A stretch of 5,521 nucleotides of DNA from JAUPVL01 sp964512085 (GCA_964512085.1 CAZEIU010000036.1:1-5521), one strand, 5' to 3'. Counted from the stretch's first letter, positions 1 through 5,210 are shown. Translations and numbers: made by a program. Notes: a model not told the origin generated them from the sequence alone.

Positions 1-428
1 TAGCCGTACCATTAGATGAGTTACAGCAACGTTATATTAGAACTCGAAATTATGATATTTTGTTATATGGCCAAGATTTAGGTTACGACTCCGACATTTA
101 CACCTATTGGCACTCTTCACAAGCGACTGATCCAGGGTTAAACCTTAGCCAATACAGCAATGCAGAATCTGACCGTCTCTTAGAGACAGGTAGAGTGGCC
201 AAAGATGCCGAGTATAAGGCCTCTCGATATTCTGGTTTCTTACAAAATTGGGCTAAAGATATACCCGCTATTATATTGTACAGCCCATATTATGATTATG
301 CTCAAGCAGATATTGTCAAAGGGTTGTCTGCCAAAAAGCTAGTAGAGCCTAGTAATAGATTCTTTGATATTCAAGATTGGTATATTAAGAGTGAACGGGC
401 TACCAAAGCTAGTCAAACGAGCAGATAG
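1..428 (+). CDS. Peptide/oligopeptide ABC transporter substrate-binding protein, C-terminal fragment
   Basis: The reading frame is open from base 3 to the TAG at 426-428, so the gene starts upstream of the window and only its last 141 codons are present. The fragment reads like the end of an SBP_bac_5 (DppA/OppA-type) extracellular solute-binding protein. It has the run YGQDLGYDSDIYTYWHSSQ, then an asparagine/serine segment (LSQYSNAESDRLLETGR), then a helix and DIPAIILYSPYYDYA. This is the usual family order in lobe I near the C-terminus, including the WHSSQ motif. The protein would bind peptides outside the membrane and deliver them to a Dpp/Opp permease, presumably encoded upstream. The signal peptide and lipobox lie outside the window. 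A TTG at 60 could be read as a start, but the protein family continues upstream of it. The gene converges on the next gene with 17 bp between stops and no clear terminator. The family call is fairly sure; the exact substrate is not. Confidence 0.85.
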   Translation, partial: AVPLDELQQRYIRTRNYDILLYGQDLGYDSDIYTYWHSSQATDPGLNLSQYSNAESDRLLETGRVAKDAEYKASRYSGFLQNWAKDIPAIILYSPYYDYAQADIVKGLSAKKLVEPSNRFFDIQDWYIKSERATKASQTSR

Positions 429-445
429 ATTAAATACTTGTTAAG

Positions 446-1306
446 TTATGGCTTGGTGTAAAAGAAATTATAGCCAGCGTCTTTGTTGCGATCCCAGCTA
501 AAGCTTGGATTAGTAAAACACCAAAATTGTTGGTAACAGTTAATTCCAGCGATTTGGTTTTCGAAAGTTTTGTCTTCTACGTGCTGAACGTTATTGGTTG
601 TTTTGGTCAGTACTGCGCCTTCAGGTATACCGCCAATAGGGCGCAGACAAAAACTTGTCCCTACTGGGATTGGGATATAGAATCTGCCCTCATTATCAGT
701 TGTTACGGTTCTGTCTCCACTGCAGGTGGCGATTACAACGCCGGCTAAAGCTGCATCATTTAATGTAACCCTACCATTTACGATTACATTATAGCTACCC
801 GAGGTAATACCGAATGGTTTGGCAGGTGGGGAGGGCGCAACAGTAGAGCTAGATACCACATTATTAATTTGATCTTCTACTCCTGTCGGTACAGTTGCGC
901 CTCTTATCCAACAACTATAGCTAGCATTCCACGGTTGAGTACCTCTTCTGGCAAAGGTATTGAAAAAAGCTTGGTCTTGAACATCGGCAGGAGCACTTCG
1001 AGGGTCGGGATATTGGGCAGCTAAATCTGGCCCCACAGCACCTTTCCAGGTACCTCTATCGAATTGATAAGCGCCAAAGTGTGTGCCGTTACTAGCCTGA
1101 TAATTGCCACCACTTTCACATTGGGCAATTCTACCTCGCCAGTACTCAGGATTGTCTTTAAATACTGTAATGCCAGAGGCAAAAGAACGATATATTATTA
1201 CTACTCCCACTACCAAAAAAACTAAAGCAAACAGTACAATTGCTAATTTGTTTTGCTTGATCTTTTTTAGTCTATTCTTGGAGAGACGTTCTTTCTTGTT
1301 TGCCAT
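446..1306 (-). CDS. Membrane-anchored Rpf-like transglycosylase with C-terminal beta-sandwich-like domain
   Basis: A 286-residue protein predicted to cleave peptidoglycan outside the membrane. Residues 1-20 are strongly basic and 21-43 form one hydrophobic segment, so the rest should be extracytoplasmic. Residues about 52-133 match the Rpf/transglycosylase-like domain. They include WRGRIAQCESGGNY (putative catalytic Glu64), FGAYQFDRGTW (77-87) and a closing SCW, so Cys63 and Cys132 are placed to form the family's disulfide. A Ser/Pro-rich linker (about 142-165) leads to residues 170-286. This part contains NGRVTLNDAALAGVVIATC and DNEGRFYIPIPVG, resembling a carboxypeptidase-regulatory or Cna-B-like sandwich, with four more cysteines. 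I chose the ATG at 1306 because it gives a compact basic N-terminus before the membrane helix. An in-frame TTG at 1369 would add 21 residues but runs into the divergent promoter region. Catalytic activity is inferred from the fold. Confidence 0.8.
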   Translation of the reverse strand: MANKKERLSKNRLKKIKQNKLAIVLFALVFLVVGVVIIYRSFASGITVFKDNPEYWRGRIAQCESGGNYQASNGTHFGAYQFDRGTWKGAVGPDLAAQYPDPRSAPADVQDQAFFNTFARRGTQPWNASYSCWIRGATVPTGVEDQINNVVSSSTVAPSPPAKPFGITSGSYNVIVNGRVTLNDAALAGVVIATCSGDRTVTTDNEGRFYIPIPVGTSFCLRPIGGIPEGAVLTKTTNNVQHVEDKTFENQIAGINCYQQFWCFTNPSFSWDRNKDAGYNFFYTKP

Positions 1307-1319
1307 AACTCTTATAGTT

Positions 1320-1348
1320 ACTTTAGTTATTTTATTGCAATTAGTCAA
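1320..1348 (-). promoter_or_regulatory. Candidate promoter for the Rpf-like gene
   Basis: On the minus strand TTGACT (1343-1348) and TAAAGT (1320-1325) are separated by 17 bp, which would start the transcript about 6-7 nt before the ATG at 1306. An overlapping alternative is TTGCAA (1335-1340), 18 bp, then TATAAG (1311-1316), but its -10 lies only 4 nt from the ATG, too close. No good Shine-Dalgarno is present; the only purine run, AAGAG, sits 2 nt from the ATG. Confidence 0.35.
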
Positions 1349-1356
1349 ACTGGGCT

Positions 1357-1385
1357 TTGCGCAAACCAAGCTAAATTGTTATGCT
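1357..1385 (+). promoter_or_regulatory. Extended -10 promoter predicted to make a leaderless oxidase mRNA
   Basis: TTGCGC (1357-1362), a 17-bp spacer and TATGCT (1380-1385), preceded by TGT to give an extended -10. The -10 ends 7 nt before the ATG at 1393, so transcription would begin at or next to the start codon. No Shine-Dalgarno precedes either candidate ATG (1381 or 1393), which fits a leaderless message. Confidence 0.5.
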
Positions 1386-1392
1386 TATAGAT

Positions 1393-3027
1393 ATGAACTC
1401 ATTATTACAGAATTTAAAAAGCCAAATAAGTGGTGAAGTTACAACTTCGGAGTCAGCGAGGAAATATTTTTCTACCGATGGTAGTATTTTTGAAGTCGTG
1501 CCTAAAATAATTATTTACCCTAAGCACGAAACCGATGTGGTCAATACTATTAAGTATTTAAATTGGGCTTCACAAGAAGGCATTAAAATACCTATTACCG
1601 CGCGCGGTAAGGGTACCGATCAGGCGGGTGGTGCGTTGGGGAACGGCGCAGTTTTGGTTTTTCCGGTCCATATGAAAGCCCTAAAAGATATTACAAAAAC
1701 AACTGTGACTGTTCAGCCCGGAATGATATATTCTCACTTGCAAGGCATCTTACATAGTCATTGGCGGTTTTTGCCACCGTATCCAGCTAGTATAGACTTT
1801 TGTAGTGTTGGTGGTGCTGTGGCCAATAATGCAGCTGGCGAGAAAACACTTAAGTATGGAGCTACTCGCAATTGGGTAAAAAGTTTAAGAGTGGTTTTAA
1901 GTAATGGCGATGTAATTACAACTCGTAGATTAAACAAGAAAGAGTTAAAACAAAAGCTTAACCAACCAGACTATGAAGGACATCTTTATAGAGAGCTAAA
2001 TAACATAATAGATTCAAATAAAGAGCTACTTATTGATCGTAAGCTAAAAGTTAGTAAGAACTCATCTGGCTATGATCTGTGGGATGTAAAACATCCAGAT
2101 GGAAGTTTTGACTTGAGCCAACTATTTATTGGTAGTCAAGGCACACTAGGTATCGTTACTGAGATTACGTTCTATACAAGAGCTTATCATACCAACAGCT
2201 CACTTTTAGTAGCCTATTTTGATGACACTCAAAAAGCCGAAGAGGCTGTTAAGCAGCTATTGCCACTTTCGCCAAGTGCTGCTGAGATGGTAGACTATCA
2301 TACTTTGGAGTTTATGCGCGATAATAAACCAGAGTTGTTACATGGTATTGAGAATGATAATTTGCCTCGACTAATATTGCTTATAGAATTTGATGATGAA
2401 AAAGAATCGGTGCGCAAGAAAAAAACTAAAAACGCATGGCGCATATTGGCTCAGTATACTACTTCTATACGATCAGCAACTACACCTCGTGAGCAAGATG
2501 AGATGTGGCGAATTCGAAGAGGAGCCGCAGCGGTTATTTGGACTCACCCTGGCGCCAAAAAGGCGCTACCTATTATTGAAGACGGAATAGTGCCTATTAA
2601 CAATATGTCGACCTACTTAAACCAAGCTTATTCTCTTTTTGACAAATATAATGTCAAAATAGCAACATGGGGTCATGCTGGCAATGCAAACATGCACATG
2701 CAGCCATTTTTAGACCTTTCTAATATGCGCGATAGGGGTAAGGTATTTAATATTACTGATGATTATTACAAAATGGTGATGAAACTTGGCGGCAGTACTA
2801 GTGCTGAGCATAATGATGGAATTTTACGAGGACCGTATCTAAAAGATCTCTTTGGCGCCAAAGTTTATCATTTGTTTGAAGAGGTGAAAACACTTTTTGA
2901 CCCACTAAATATCTTAAATCCGGGTGTTAAAATGAACGTGTCAAAACAAGATGCAATGATAAAGATGAGACGAGAATACTCCATGAGACATCTTTACGAG
3001 CATTTACCTTCAACCTACAATCACTAG
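1393..3027 (+). CDS. FAD-linked oxidase, GlcD / D-lactate dehydrogenase family
   Basis: A 544-residue flavoprotein of the FAD_binding_4 plus FAD-oxidase C-terminal family, which oxidises 2-hydroxyacids such as D-lactate or glycolate. FAD-domain motifs in order: RGKGTDQAGGALG (71-83), YPAS with CSVGGAVANNAAG (130-149), and IGSQGTLGIVTE (246-257). The C-terminal domain has IEDGIVP (395-401), GHAGNANMH (427-435), AEHNDG (471-476) and FDPLNILNPG (502-511). The HxGDGNxH motif usual in GlcD is HAGNANMH here, which points to a divergent subfamily. The protein ends shortly after NPG, so it lacks the C-terminal 4Fe-4S module of YdiJ-like fusions, and no partner Fe-S gene is visible. No signal peptide; probably cytoplasmic or peripheral at the membrane. 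Start: the ATG at 1393 suits the promoter, whose -10 overlaps the other in-frame ATG at 1381 (548 residues). The substrate cannot be told from sequence. Confidence 0.87.
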   Translation: MNSLLQNLKSQISGEVTTSESARKYFSTDGSIFEVVPKIIIYPKHETDVVNTIKYLNWASQEGIKIPITARGKGTDQAGGALGNGAVLVFPVHMKALKDITKTTVTVQPGMIYSHLQGILHSHWRFLPPYPASIDFCSVGGAVANNAAGEKTLKYGATRNWVKSLRVVLSNGDVITTRRLNKKELKQKLNQPDYEGHLYRELNNIIDSNKELLIDRKLKVSKNSSGYDLWDVKHPDGSFDLSQLFIGSQGTLGIVTEITFYTRAYHTNSSLLVAYFDDTQKAEEAVKQLLPLSPSAAEMVDYHTLEFMRDNKPELLHGIENDNLPRLILLIEFDDEKESVRKKKTKNAWRILAQYTTSIRSATTPREQDEMWRIRRGAAAVIWTHPGAKKALPIIEDGIVPINNMSTYLNQAYSLFDKYNVKIATWGHAGNANMHMQPFLDLSNMRDRGKVFNITDDYYKMVMKLGGSTSAEHNDGILRGPYLKDLFGAKVYHLFEEVKTLFDPLNILNPGVKMNVSKQDAMIKMRREYSMRHLYEHLPSTYNH

Positions 3028-3079
3028 AAATTTTATACATAAATTGATAGAATGAACTGTAGTTTAGCGAACGCGTTAT

Positions 3080-3106
3080 TTTACCAAAAAGTAATGCGAT
3101 GATAAT
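3080..3106 (+). promoter_or_regulatory. Weak candidate promoter for tRNA-Leu
   Basis: GATAAT at 3101-3106 matches the -10 consensus at five of six positions and would start transcription about 9 nt before the tRNA. The best upstream hexamer, TTTACC (3080-3085), leaves only a 15-bp spacer. The rest of 3028-3121 holds no ORF; it has an AACGCGTT palindrome at 3070-3077 and no convincing terminator for the oxidase gene. Confidence 0.3.
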
Positions 3107-3121
3107 AAACTTTTACGATAA

Positions 3122-3210
<89 letters not shown>

Positions 3211-3211
<1 letters not shown>

Positions 3212-3254
3212 ATCGCTCACAATTTAGTATTAGATTGTGAGCGATTTTGTATTT
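3211..3254 (+). terminator. Rho-independent terminator of tRNA-Leu
   Basis: A perfect 13-bp inverted repeat (3211-3223 with 3234-3246) and a 10-nt loop, followed by TTGTATTT. The stem includes the final A of the tRNA's CCA, so there is no spacer between tRNA and terminator. The symmetric stem could also act on minus-strand transcription. Confidence 0.8.
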
Positions 3255-3281
3255 ACAATAAGAAGTTCTTATAAATATAAT
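3252..3281 (+). promoter_or_regulatory. Near-consensus promoter of the 67-codon gene
   Basis: TTTACA (3252-3257), an 18-bp spacer and a perfect TATAAT (3276-3281). The predicted start near 3288 gives a leader of about 20 nt. This is the best sigma-70-type promoter in the window. Confidence 0.65.
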
Positions 3282-3296
3282 AAAAAAGCACGCTAC

Positions 3297-3302
3297 GAGG
3301 AG
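3297..3302 (+). promoter_or_regulatory. Ribosome binding site that decides the start at 3310
   Basis: GAGGAG lies 7 nt before the ATG at 3310 and only 3 nt before another ATG at 3306. The spacing favours 3310; the 3306 ATG opens just 10 codons in another frame. Confidence 0.65.
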
Positions 3303-3309
3303 ACCATGA

Positions 3310-3513
3310 ATGCAGATCGCTCCAACCGTAACTTCTAAACTGTACGATTCTACTCATACTGAAATACAAGAAATTCTAGAAGAAGCTGGTATACCTAATG
3401 GCCTTGTCAAAGAAACTGCAGAAAGAATTTTTGCAACGATTACTCCAGCAGCATATAACATTATTCGAGCAGAGTGCATTGCGTGCGACAAGCAATTAAA
3501 GTTTCCGTTCTAG
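3310..3513 (+). CDS. Small hypothetical protein, 67 residues, with a CxxC near the C-terminus
   Basis: I do not recognise this protein. It is soluble-looking, with no signal peptide or membrane segment. A polar N-terminus is followed by an acidic helix-like stretch (HTEIQEILEEAGIPNG, about 16-31), a second likely helix (VKETAERIFATITPAAYNII, 33-52), and the tail AECIACDKQLKFPF. The CxxC could bind metal with other ligands or act in redox chemistry, but a single pair proves nothing. The gene is well equipped as an independent unit: near-consensus promoter, good Shine-Dalgarno at 7 nt, and a terminator 20 nt after the stop. It stands alone between tRNA-Leu and the convergent folD. The expression signals make it a real gene; its function is unknown. 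Confidence 0.72.
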   Translation: MQIAPTVTSKLYDSTHTEIQEILEEAGIPNGLVKETAERIFATITPAAYNIIRAECIACDKQLKFPF

Positions 3514-3531
3514 TTTTTAATTGTGCATTAT

Positions 3532-3561
3532 AGCCTTACTTTTTATCAAAGTAGGGCTTTT
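3532..3561 (+). terminator. Terminator shared by the 67-codon gene and convergent folD
   Basis: An 11-bp stem, AGCCTTACTTT (3532-3542) with AAAGTAGGGCT (3548-3558), including one G-U pair and a 5-nt loop. Plus-strand transcripts run into a TTTT tail. On the minus strand the hairpin begins directly after the folD stop (3560-3562) but the tail is less T-rich, so termination there should be weaker. Confidence 0.7.
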
Positions 3562-4396
3562 AATTACCTTGGCGTTTTTTAGCTGCTTCAACAACATTTT
3601 CTAACAAACTAACTACCGTAATTGGCCCAATGCCACCCGGTACTTTAGCAATAACACTGCATTTATGTTCGACGCTCGCATAGTCTACATCGCCAGCAAG
3701 CTTGCCGTTTACTTCTACTATCCCTACGTCTAACACCACAGCTCCATCTTTTATCATCGCGCCTTTTATGATATTGGGTACCCCAGTTGCACTTATGACT
3801 ATATCGGCTTTTTGGGTAATACTATTTAGATTTTTTGTATTTACATCGGCACTTACAATATTAAGCCCGCGGTTTTTTAAAATTAGGCTAATTGGTAAAC
3901 CTACAAGCTTACCTTGTCCAATAATCGCAATAGTTTTGTTTCTTAAATTGATTTGCTCATATTCTAGGGCTGTGATTACTGCCTTGGGCGTAGCCGGCAT
4001 TAATATTTGTTTATTATCTTTTAGATCATCAATACTTTTAGAGCTCAGCCCATCGACGTCTTTGTTGCTCGGTATCAAGTCTAAAAGCAGCTGCGGATCG
4101 TACCATCCGCTTAGTGGTAACTGCACTATTATTCCGTCTACATTATCGTCTTGGGCTATTTGCTGCATGTTCGTAATGCAATCTTCTTGAGATAAATTAG
4201 ACCAGTCTAATAACTGTACTTGTATTCCAACTTCCTTGGCTCTAGCTTGTTTTAGTTTTACATACATCTGCGATCTACTATCGGGTTTGTATATAACAAT
4301 AGCTAAGATTGGTTTTTTTGTTAAAGTTAAAACTTCTTTTTTAAGTTTGTTAGCAATAGAGTCGGCGATCTGTTTGCCATTTATTATTTTTGTCAT
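3560..4396 (-). CDS. folD: Bifunctional methylenetetrahydrofolate dehydrogenase / methenyl-THF cyclohydrolase
   Basis: A 278-residue FolD of typical length. It converts 5,10-methylene-THF to 10-formyl-THF via methenyl-THF in the cytoplasm. Visible motifs: MYVKLKQARAKEVGI, with Tyr45 and catalytic Lys49 in the YxxxK arrangement; VQLPL (91-95); KDVDG (112-116); MPATP (133-137); the Rossmann loop IGQGKLVGLP (159-168); and PGGIGPIT (253-260). Oddities: the usual PCTP has Ala in place of Cys. The cofactor loop GRS is GQG, and the HS of the HSxT motif is replaced, giving ADVNT (183-187). Both usual NADP 2'-phosphate contacts are therefore missing. The gene is second in an operon, starting 6 nt after the upstream stop. 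An AAGGA (4411-4415) lies 14 nt before the ATG, rather far for a Shine-Dalgarno, so translation may be coupled to the gene before. Identity is secure; cofactor choice is inference. Confidence 0.95.
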   Translation of the reverse strand: MTKIINGKQIADSIANKLKKEVLTLTKKPILAIVIYKPDSRSQMYVKLKQARAKEVGIQVQLLDWSNLSQEDCITNMQQIAQDDNVDGIIVQLPLSGWYDPQLLLDLIPSNKDVDGLSSKSIDDLKDNKQILMPATPKAVITALEYEQINLRNKTIAIIGQGKLVGLPISLILKNRGLNIVSADVNTKNLNSITQKADIVISATGVPNIIKGAMIKDGAVVLDVGIVEVNGKLAGDVDYASVEHKCSVIAKVPGGIGPITVVSLLENVVEAAKKRQGN

Positions 4397-4402
4397 AGCT
4401 AT

Positions 4403-4714
4403 TTAAATTATCCTTACATTCATTCTCTTAGATTTGTTGCTTTTATTACCAGACGACTGCCTTCGATAATAAATAATTATTACTAAATAGAGTAGAAAAG
4501 TAGTGGCTATTAAGCTGTGTCCCAAGAAAATAGCAAAATCTTTTACTAATAGCAACTTATACCAAATTATTATTACAGCTATTAATCGAATAAGTTCACC
4601 AATAATAGATATGTCGAGAGAAGAGCGCCTTCTTATAACATGAATTATTTGAATAATATTGTTAAAACACAGACCAATGTAGGCTAGAATCGTGAGGACA
4701 TCTATTAGGCTCAT
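4403..4714 (-). CDS. SemiSWEET/PQ-loop-like small membrane protein
   Basis: A 103-residue, very hydrophobic protein with about three membrane segments (roughly residues 4-27, 37-56 and 60-83) and a basic, serine-rich tail (84-103). Residues 18-36, NNIIQIIHVIRRRSSLDIS, resemble the MtN3/PQ-loop pattern PQ..K..K.KS..DIS, including a positive patch followed by SSLDIS. The motif proline is replaced by Ile. Size and three-helix layout fit bacterial SemiSWEETs, which dimerise to form a sugar transport path; the substrate here is unknown. It is the first gene of an operon with folD (6-nt gap), a pairing with no obvious metabolic logic. A perfect -10 ends 8 nt before the ATG and there is no Shine-Dalgarno, so the mRNA is probably nearly leaderless. 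It could instead be another small multi-spanning protein; the family call is moderate. Confidence 0.6.
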   Translation of the reverse strand: MSLIDVLTILAYIGLCFNNIIQIIHVIRRRSSLDISIIGELIRLIAVIIIWYKLLLVKDFAIFLGHSLIATTFLLYLVIIIYYRRQSSGNKSNKSKRMNVRII

Positions 4715-4722
4715 AGCTAAGT

Positions 4723-4731
4723 ATTATAACA
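4723..4731 (-). promoter_or_regulatory. Extended -10 promoter of the SemiSWEET-folD operon
   Basis: On the minus strand TGTTATAAT is a perfect extended -10 (TATAAT at 4723-4728). Only 8 nt separate it from the ATG at 4714. No good -35 is present 16-18 bp upstream, where the preceding terminator lies instead; the TG extension may compensate. Confidence 0.55.
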
Positions 4732-4757
4732 AAAAAGACCTCTAAAAAGGTCTTTTT
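4732..4757 (-). terminator. Terminator of the Phe-Gly-Val tRNA unit
   Basis: A perfect 10-bp stem, AAAAAGACCT (4732-4741) with AGGTCTTTTT (4748-4757), and a 6-nt loop. It starts 1 nt after the CCA end of tRNA-Val. On the minus strand it ends in a run of six T that continues directly into the next promoter's TGTTATAAT. Confidence 0.75.
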
Positions 4758-4758
4758 A

Positions 4759-4835
<77 letters not shown>

Positions 4836-4854
4836 TTACTTTTTTATTTTAACA

Positions 4855-4931
4855 TGGTGCGGGTAGGGGGACTCTAACCCCCGGCCTCATCCTTGGCAAG
4901 GATGCGCTCTAAACAACTGAGCTATACCCGC
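4855..4931 (-). tRNA. tRNA-Gly, anticodon GCC, with U19/A56 elbow (CCA encoded)
   Basis: A 77-nt cloverleaf. The acceptor GCGGGTA pairs with TACCCGC, with discriminator A and encoded CCA. The anticodon stem CATCC/GGATG encloses TTGCCAA, giving GCC. The stems are perfect. The D-loop reads AGTTGTTTA where tRNA-Val next door has AGTTGGCTA, so position 19 is U. The T-loop reads TTAGAGT instead of TTCGAGT, so position 56 is A. The two changes together restore a possible U19-A56 tertiary pair. Confidence 0.95.
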
Positions 4932-5031
4932 TCGTCAAAGTATTACTTTAGTTTTTTGTAAATATACTTATATTTACTACCAACTATCGTAACTACTTTT
5001 CCTCTCAATTCAAATCTTTACATTTGAATTG
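4932..5031 (-). repeat. tRNA upstream module, copy 1 (before tRNA-Gly)
   Basis: Read on the minus strand: hairpin A with 10-bp stem CAATTCAAAT/ATTTGAATTG (5022-5031 with 5006-5015) and loop GTAAAG, then AGAGGA, CGATAGTTG (4981-4989), hairpin B (AAATAT stem, 4958-4977), and TTTGACG (4933-4939) one base before the tRNA. The same order of elements precedes tRNA-Phe (5211-5320). Function unknown. Confidence 0.6.
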
Positions 5032-5036
5032 TAACT

Positions 5037-5057
5037 AACGAAATTGATAATTTCGTT
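5037..5057. repeat. Inverted repeat, 9-bp stem with 3-nt loop
   Basis: AACGAAATT (5037-5045) pairs perfectly with AATTTCGTT (5049-5057). It lies between tRNA-Phe and tRNA-Gly and just before a plus-strand AAGGAG. There is no T tract on either side, so it is not an obvious terminator. Confidence 0.5.
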
Positions 5058-5075
5058 CGAGAAGGAGATTGACTT

Positions 5076-5132
5076 GTGAAAATCGTAGCAGAATACACTC
5101 AGAATTCTGCGAAGATGGCAGCAATCAAATGA
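5076..5132 (+). CDS. Possible 18-residue peptide ORF with consensus Shine-Dalgarno
   Basis: A GTG start at 5076 opens 18 codons (MKIVAEYTQNSAKMAAIK), ending at TGA 5130-5132, 2 nt from the 3' end of the opposing tRNA-Phe. AAGGAG (5062-5067) is 8 nt before the GTG, an ideal arrangement and better than that of most larger genes here. I see no convincing plus-strand promoter; TATACT at 4963-4968 lacks a -35. It lies antisense to the Phe-Gly spacer. It may be a short real peptide, a remnant, or chance. Confidence 0.25.
   Translation: MKIVAEYTQNSAKMAAIK
5088..5110. repeat. Inverted repeat, 7-bp stem, downstream of tRNA-Phe
   Basis: GCAGAAT (5088-5094) pairs with ATTCTGC (5104-5110) across a 9-nt loop. 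On the minus strand it is followed by TACGATTTTC, so it could be a weak terminator or processing hairpin after tRNA-Phe. It also lies inside the possible 18-codon ORF. Confidence 0.35.
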
Positions 5133-5134
5133 CG

Positions 5135-5210
5135 TGGTGGCGAGACTCGGAATCGAACCGAGGACACGAGGCTCTTCAGGCCACTGCTCTACCAACTGAG
5201 CTATCTCGCC
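5135..5210 (-). tRNA. tRNA-Phe, anticodon GAA (CCA encoded)
   Basis: A 76-nt cloverleaf. The acceptor GGCGAGA pairs with TCTCGCC, with discriminator A and encoded CCA. The loop CTGAAGA gives anticodon GAA. The T-arm CTCGG-TTCGATT-CCGAG and D-loop AGTTGGTA are canonical. The anticodon stem GTGGC/GCCTC has one U-U mismatch at 28/42. It is the first tRNA of the probable Phe-Gly-Val minus-strand unit, 203 nt before tRNA-Gly. Confidence 0.96.

Noticed and set aside
60..428. TTG at 60 as the start of a complete 122-residue protein
   Set aside because: The frame is open to the window edge and the sequence before the TTG continues the binding-protein family, so the gene is truncated by the window.
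1381..1392. ATG at 1381 as the oxidase start
   Set aside because: The codon lies within the -10 box and has no Shine-Dalgarno. It remains possible if another promoter is used; only 4 residues are at stake.
1104..1436. 110-codon plus-strand ORF over the divergent promoter region
   Set aside because: It overlaps the coding strand of the Rpf-like gene and the oxidase start; its hydrophobic stretch is the antisense of the membrane helix.
3306..3338. ATG at 3306 as the start of a short ORF
   Set aside because: It opens only 10 codons and is 3 nt from the Shine-Dalgarno, whereas the ATG at 3310 is 7 nt away and opens 67 codons.
3702..4190. 162-codon plus-strand ORF
   Set aside because: It is fully antisense to folD, whose protein is clearly conserved, so it is a shadow frame.
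4933..4938. TTTGAC next to tRNA-Gly (and at 5213-5218 before tRNA-Phe) as a -35 box
   Set aside because: It abuts the tRNA, so any promoter would fire inside or beyond the tRNA. It is better seen as part of the shared upstream module.
4984..5008. TTGAGA plus GATAGT (and TTGAGA plus GATAAT in the copy at 5264-5288) as a tRNA promoter
   Set aside because: The spacers are 14 and 13 bp, too short for a sigma-70-type promoter, though both motifs are conserved between copies.
5010..5195. 61-codon minus-strand ORF
   Set aside because: Its first codons lie inside tRNA-Phe and the rest in structured spacer; the protein shows no family features.
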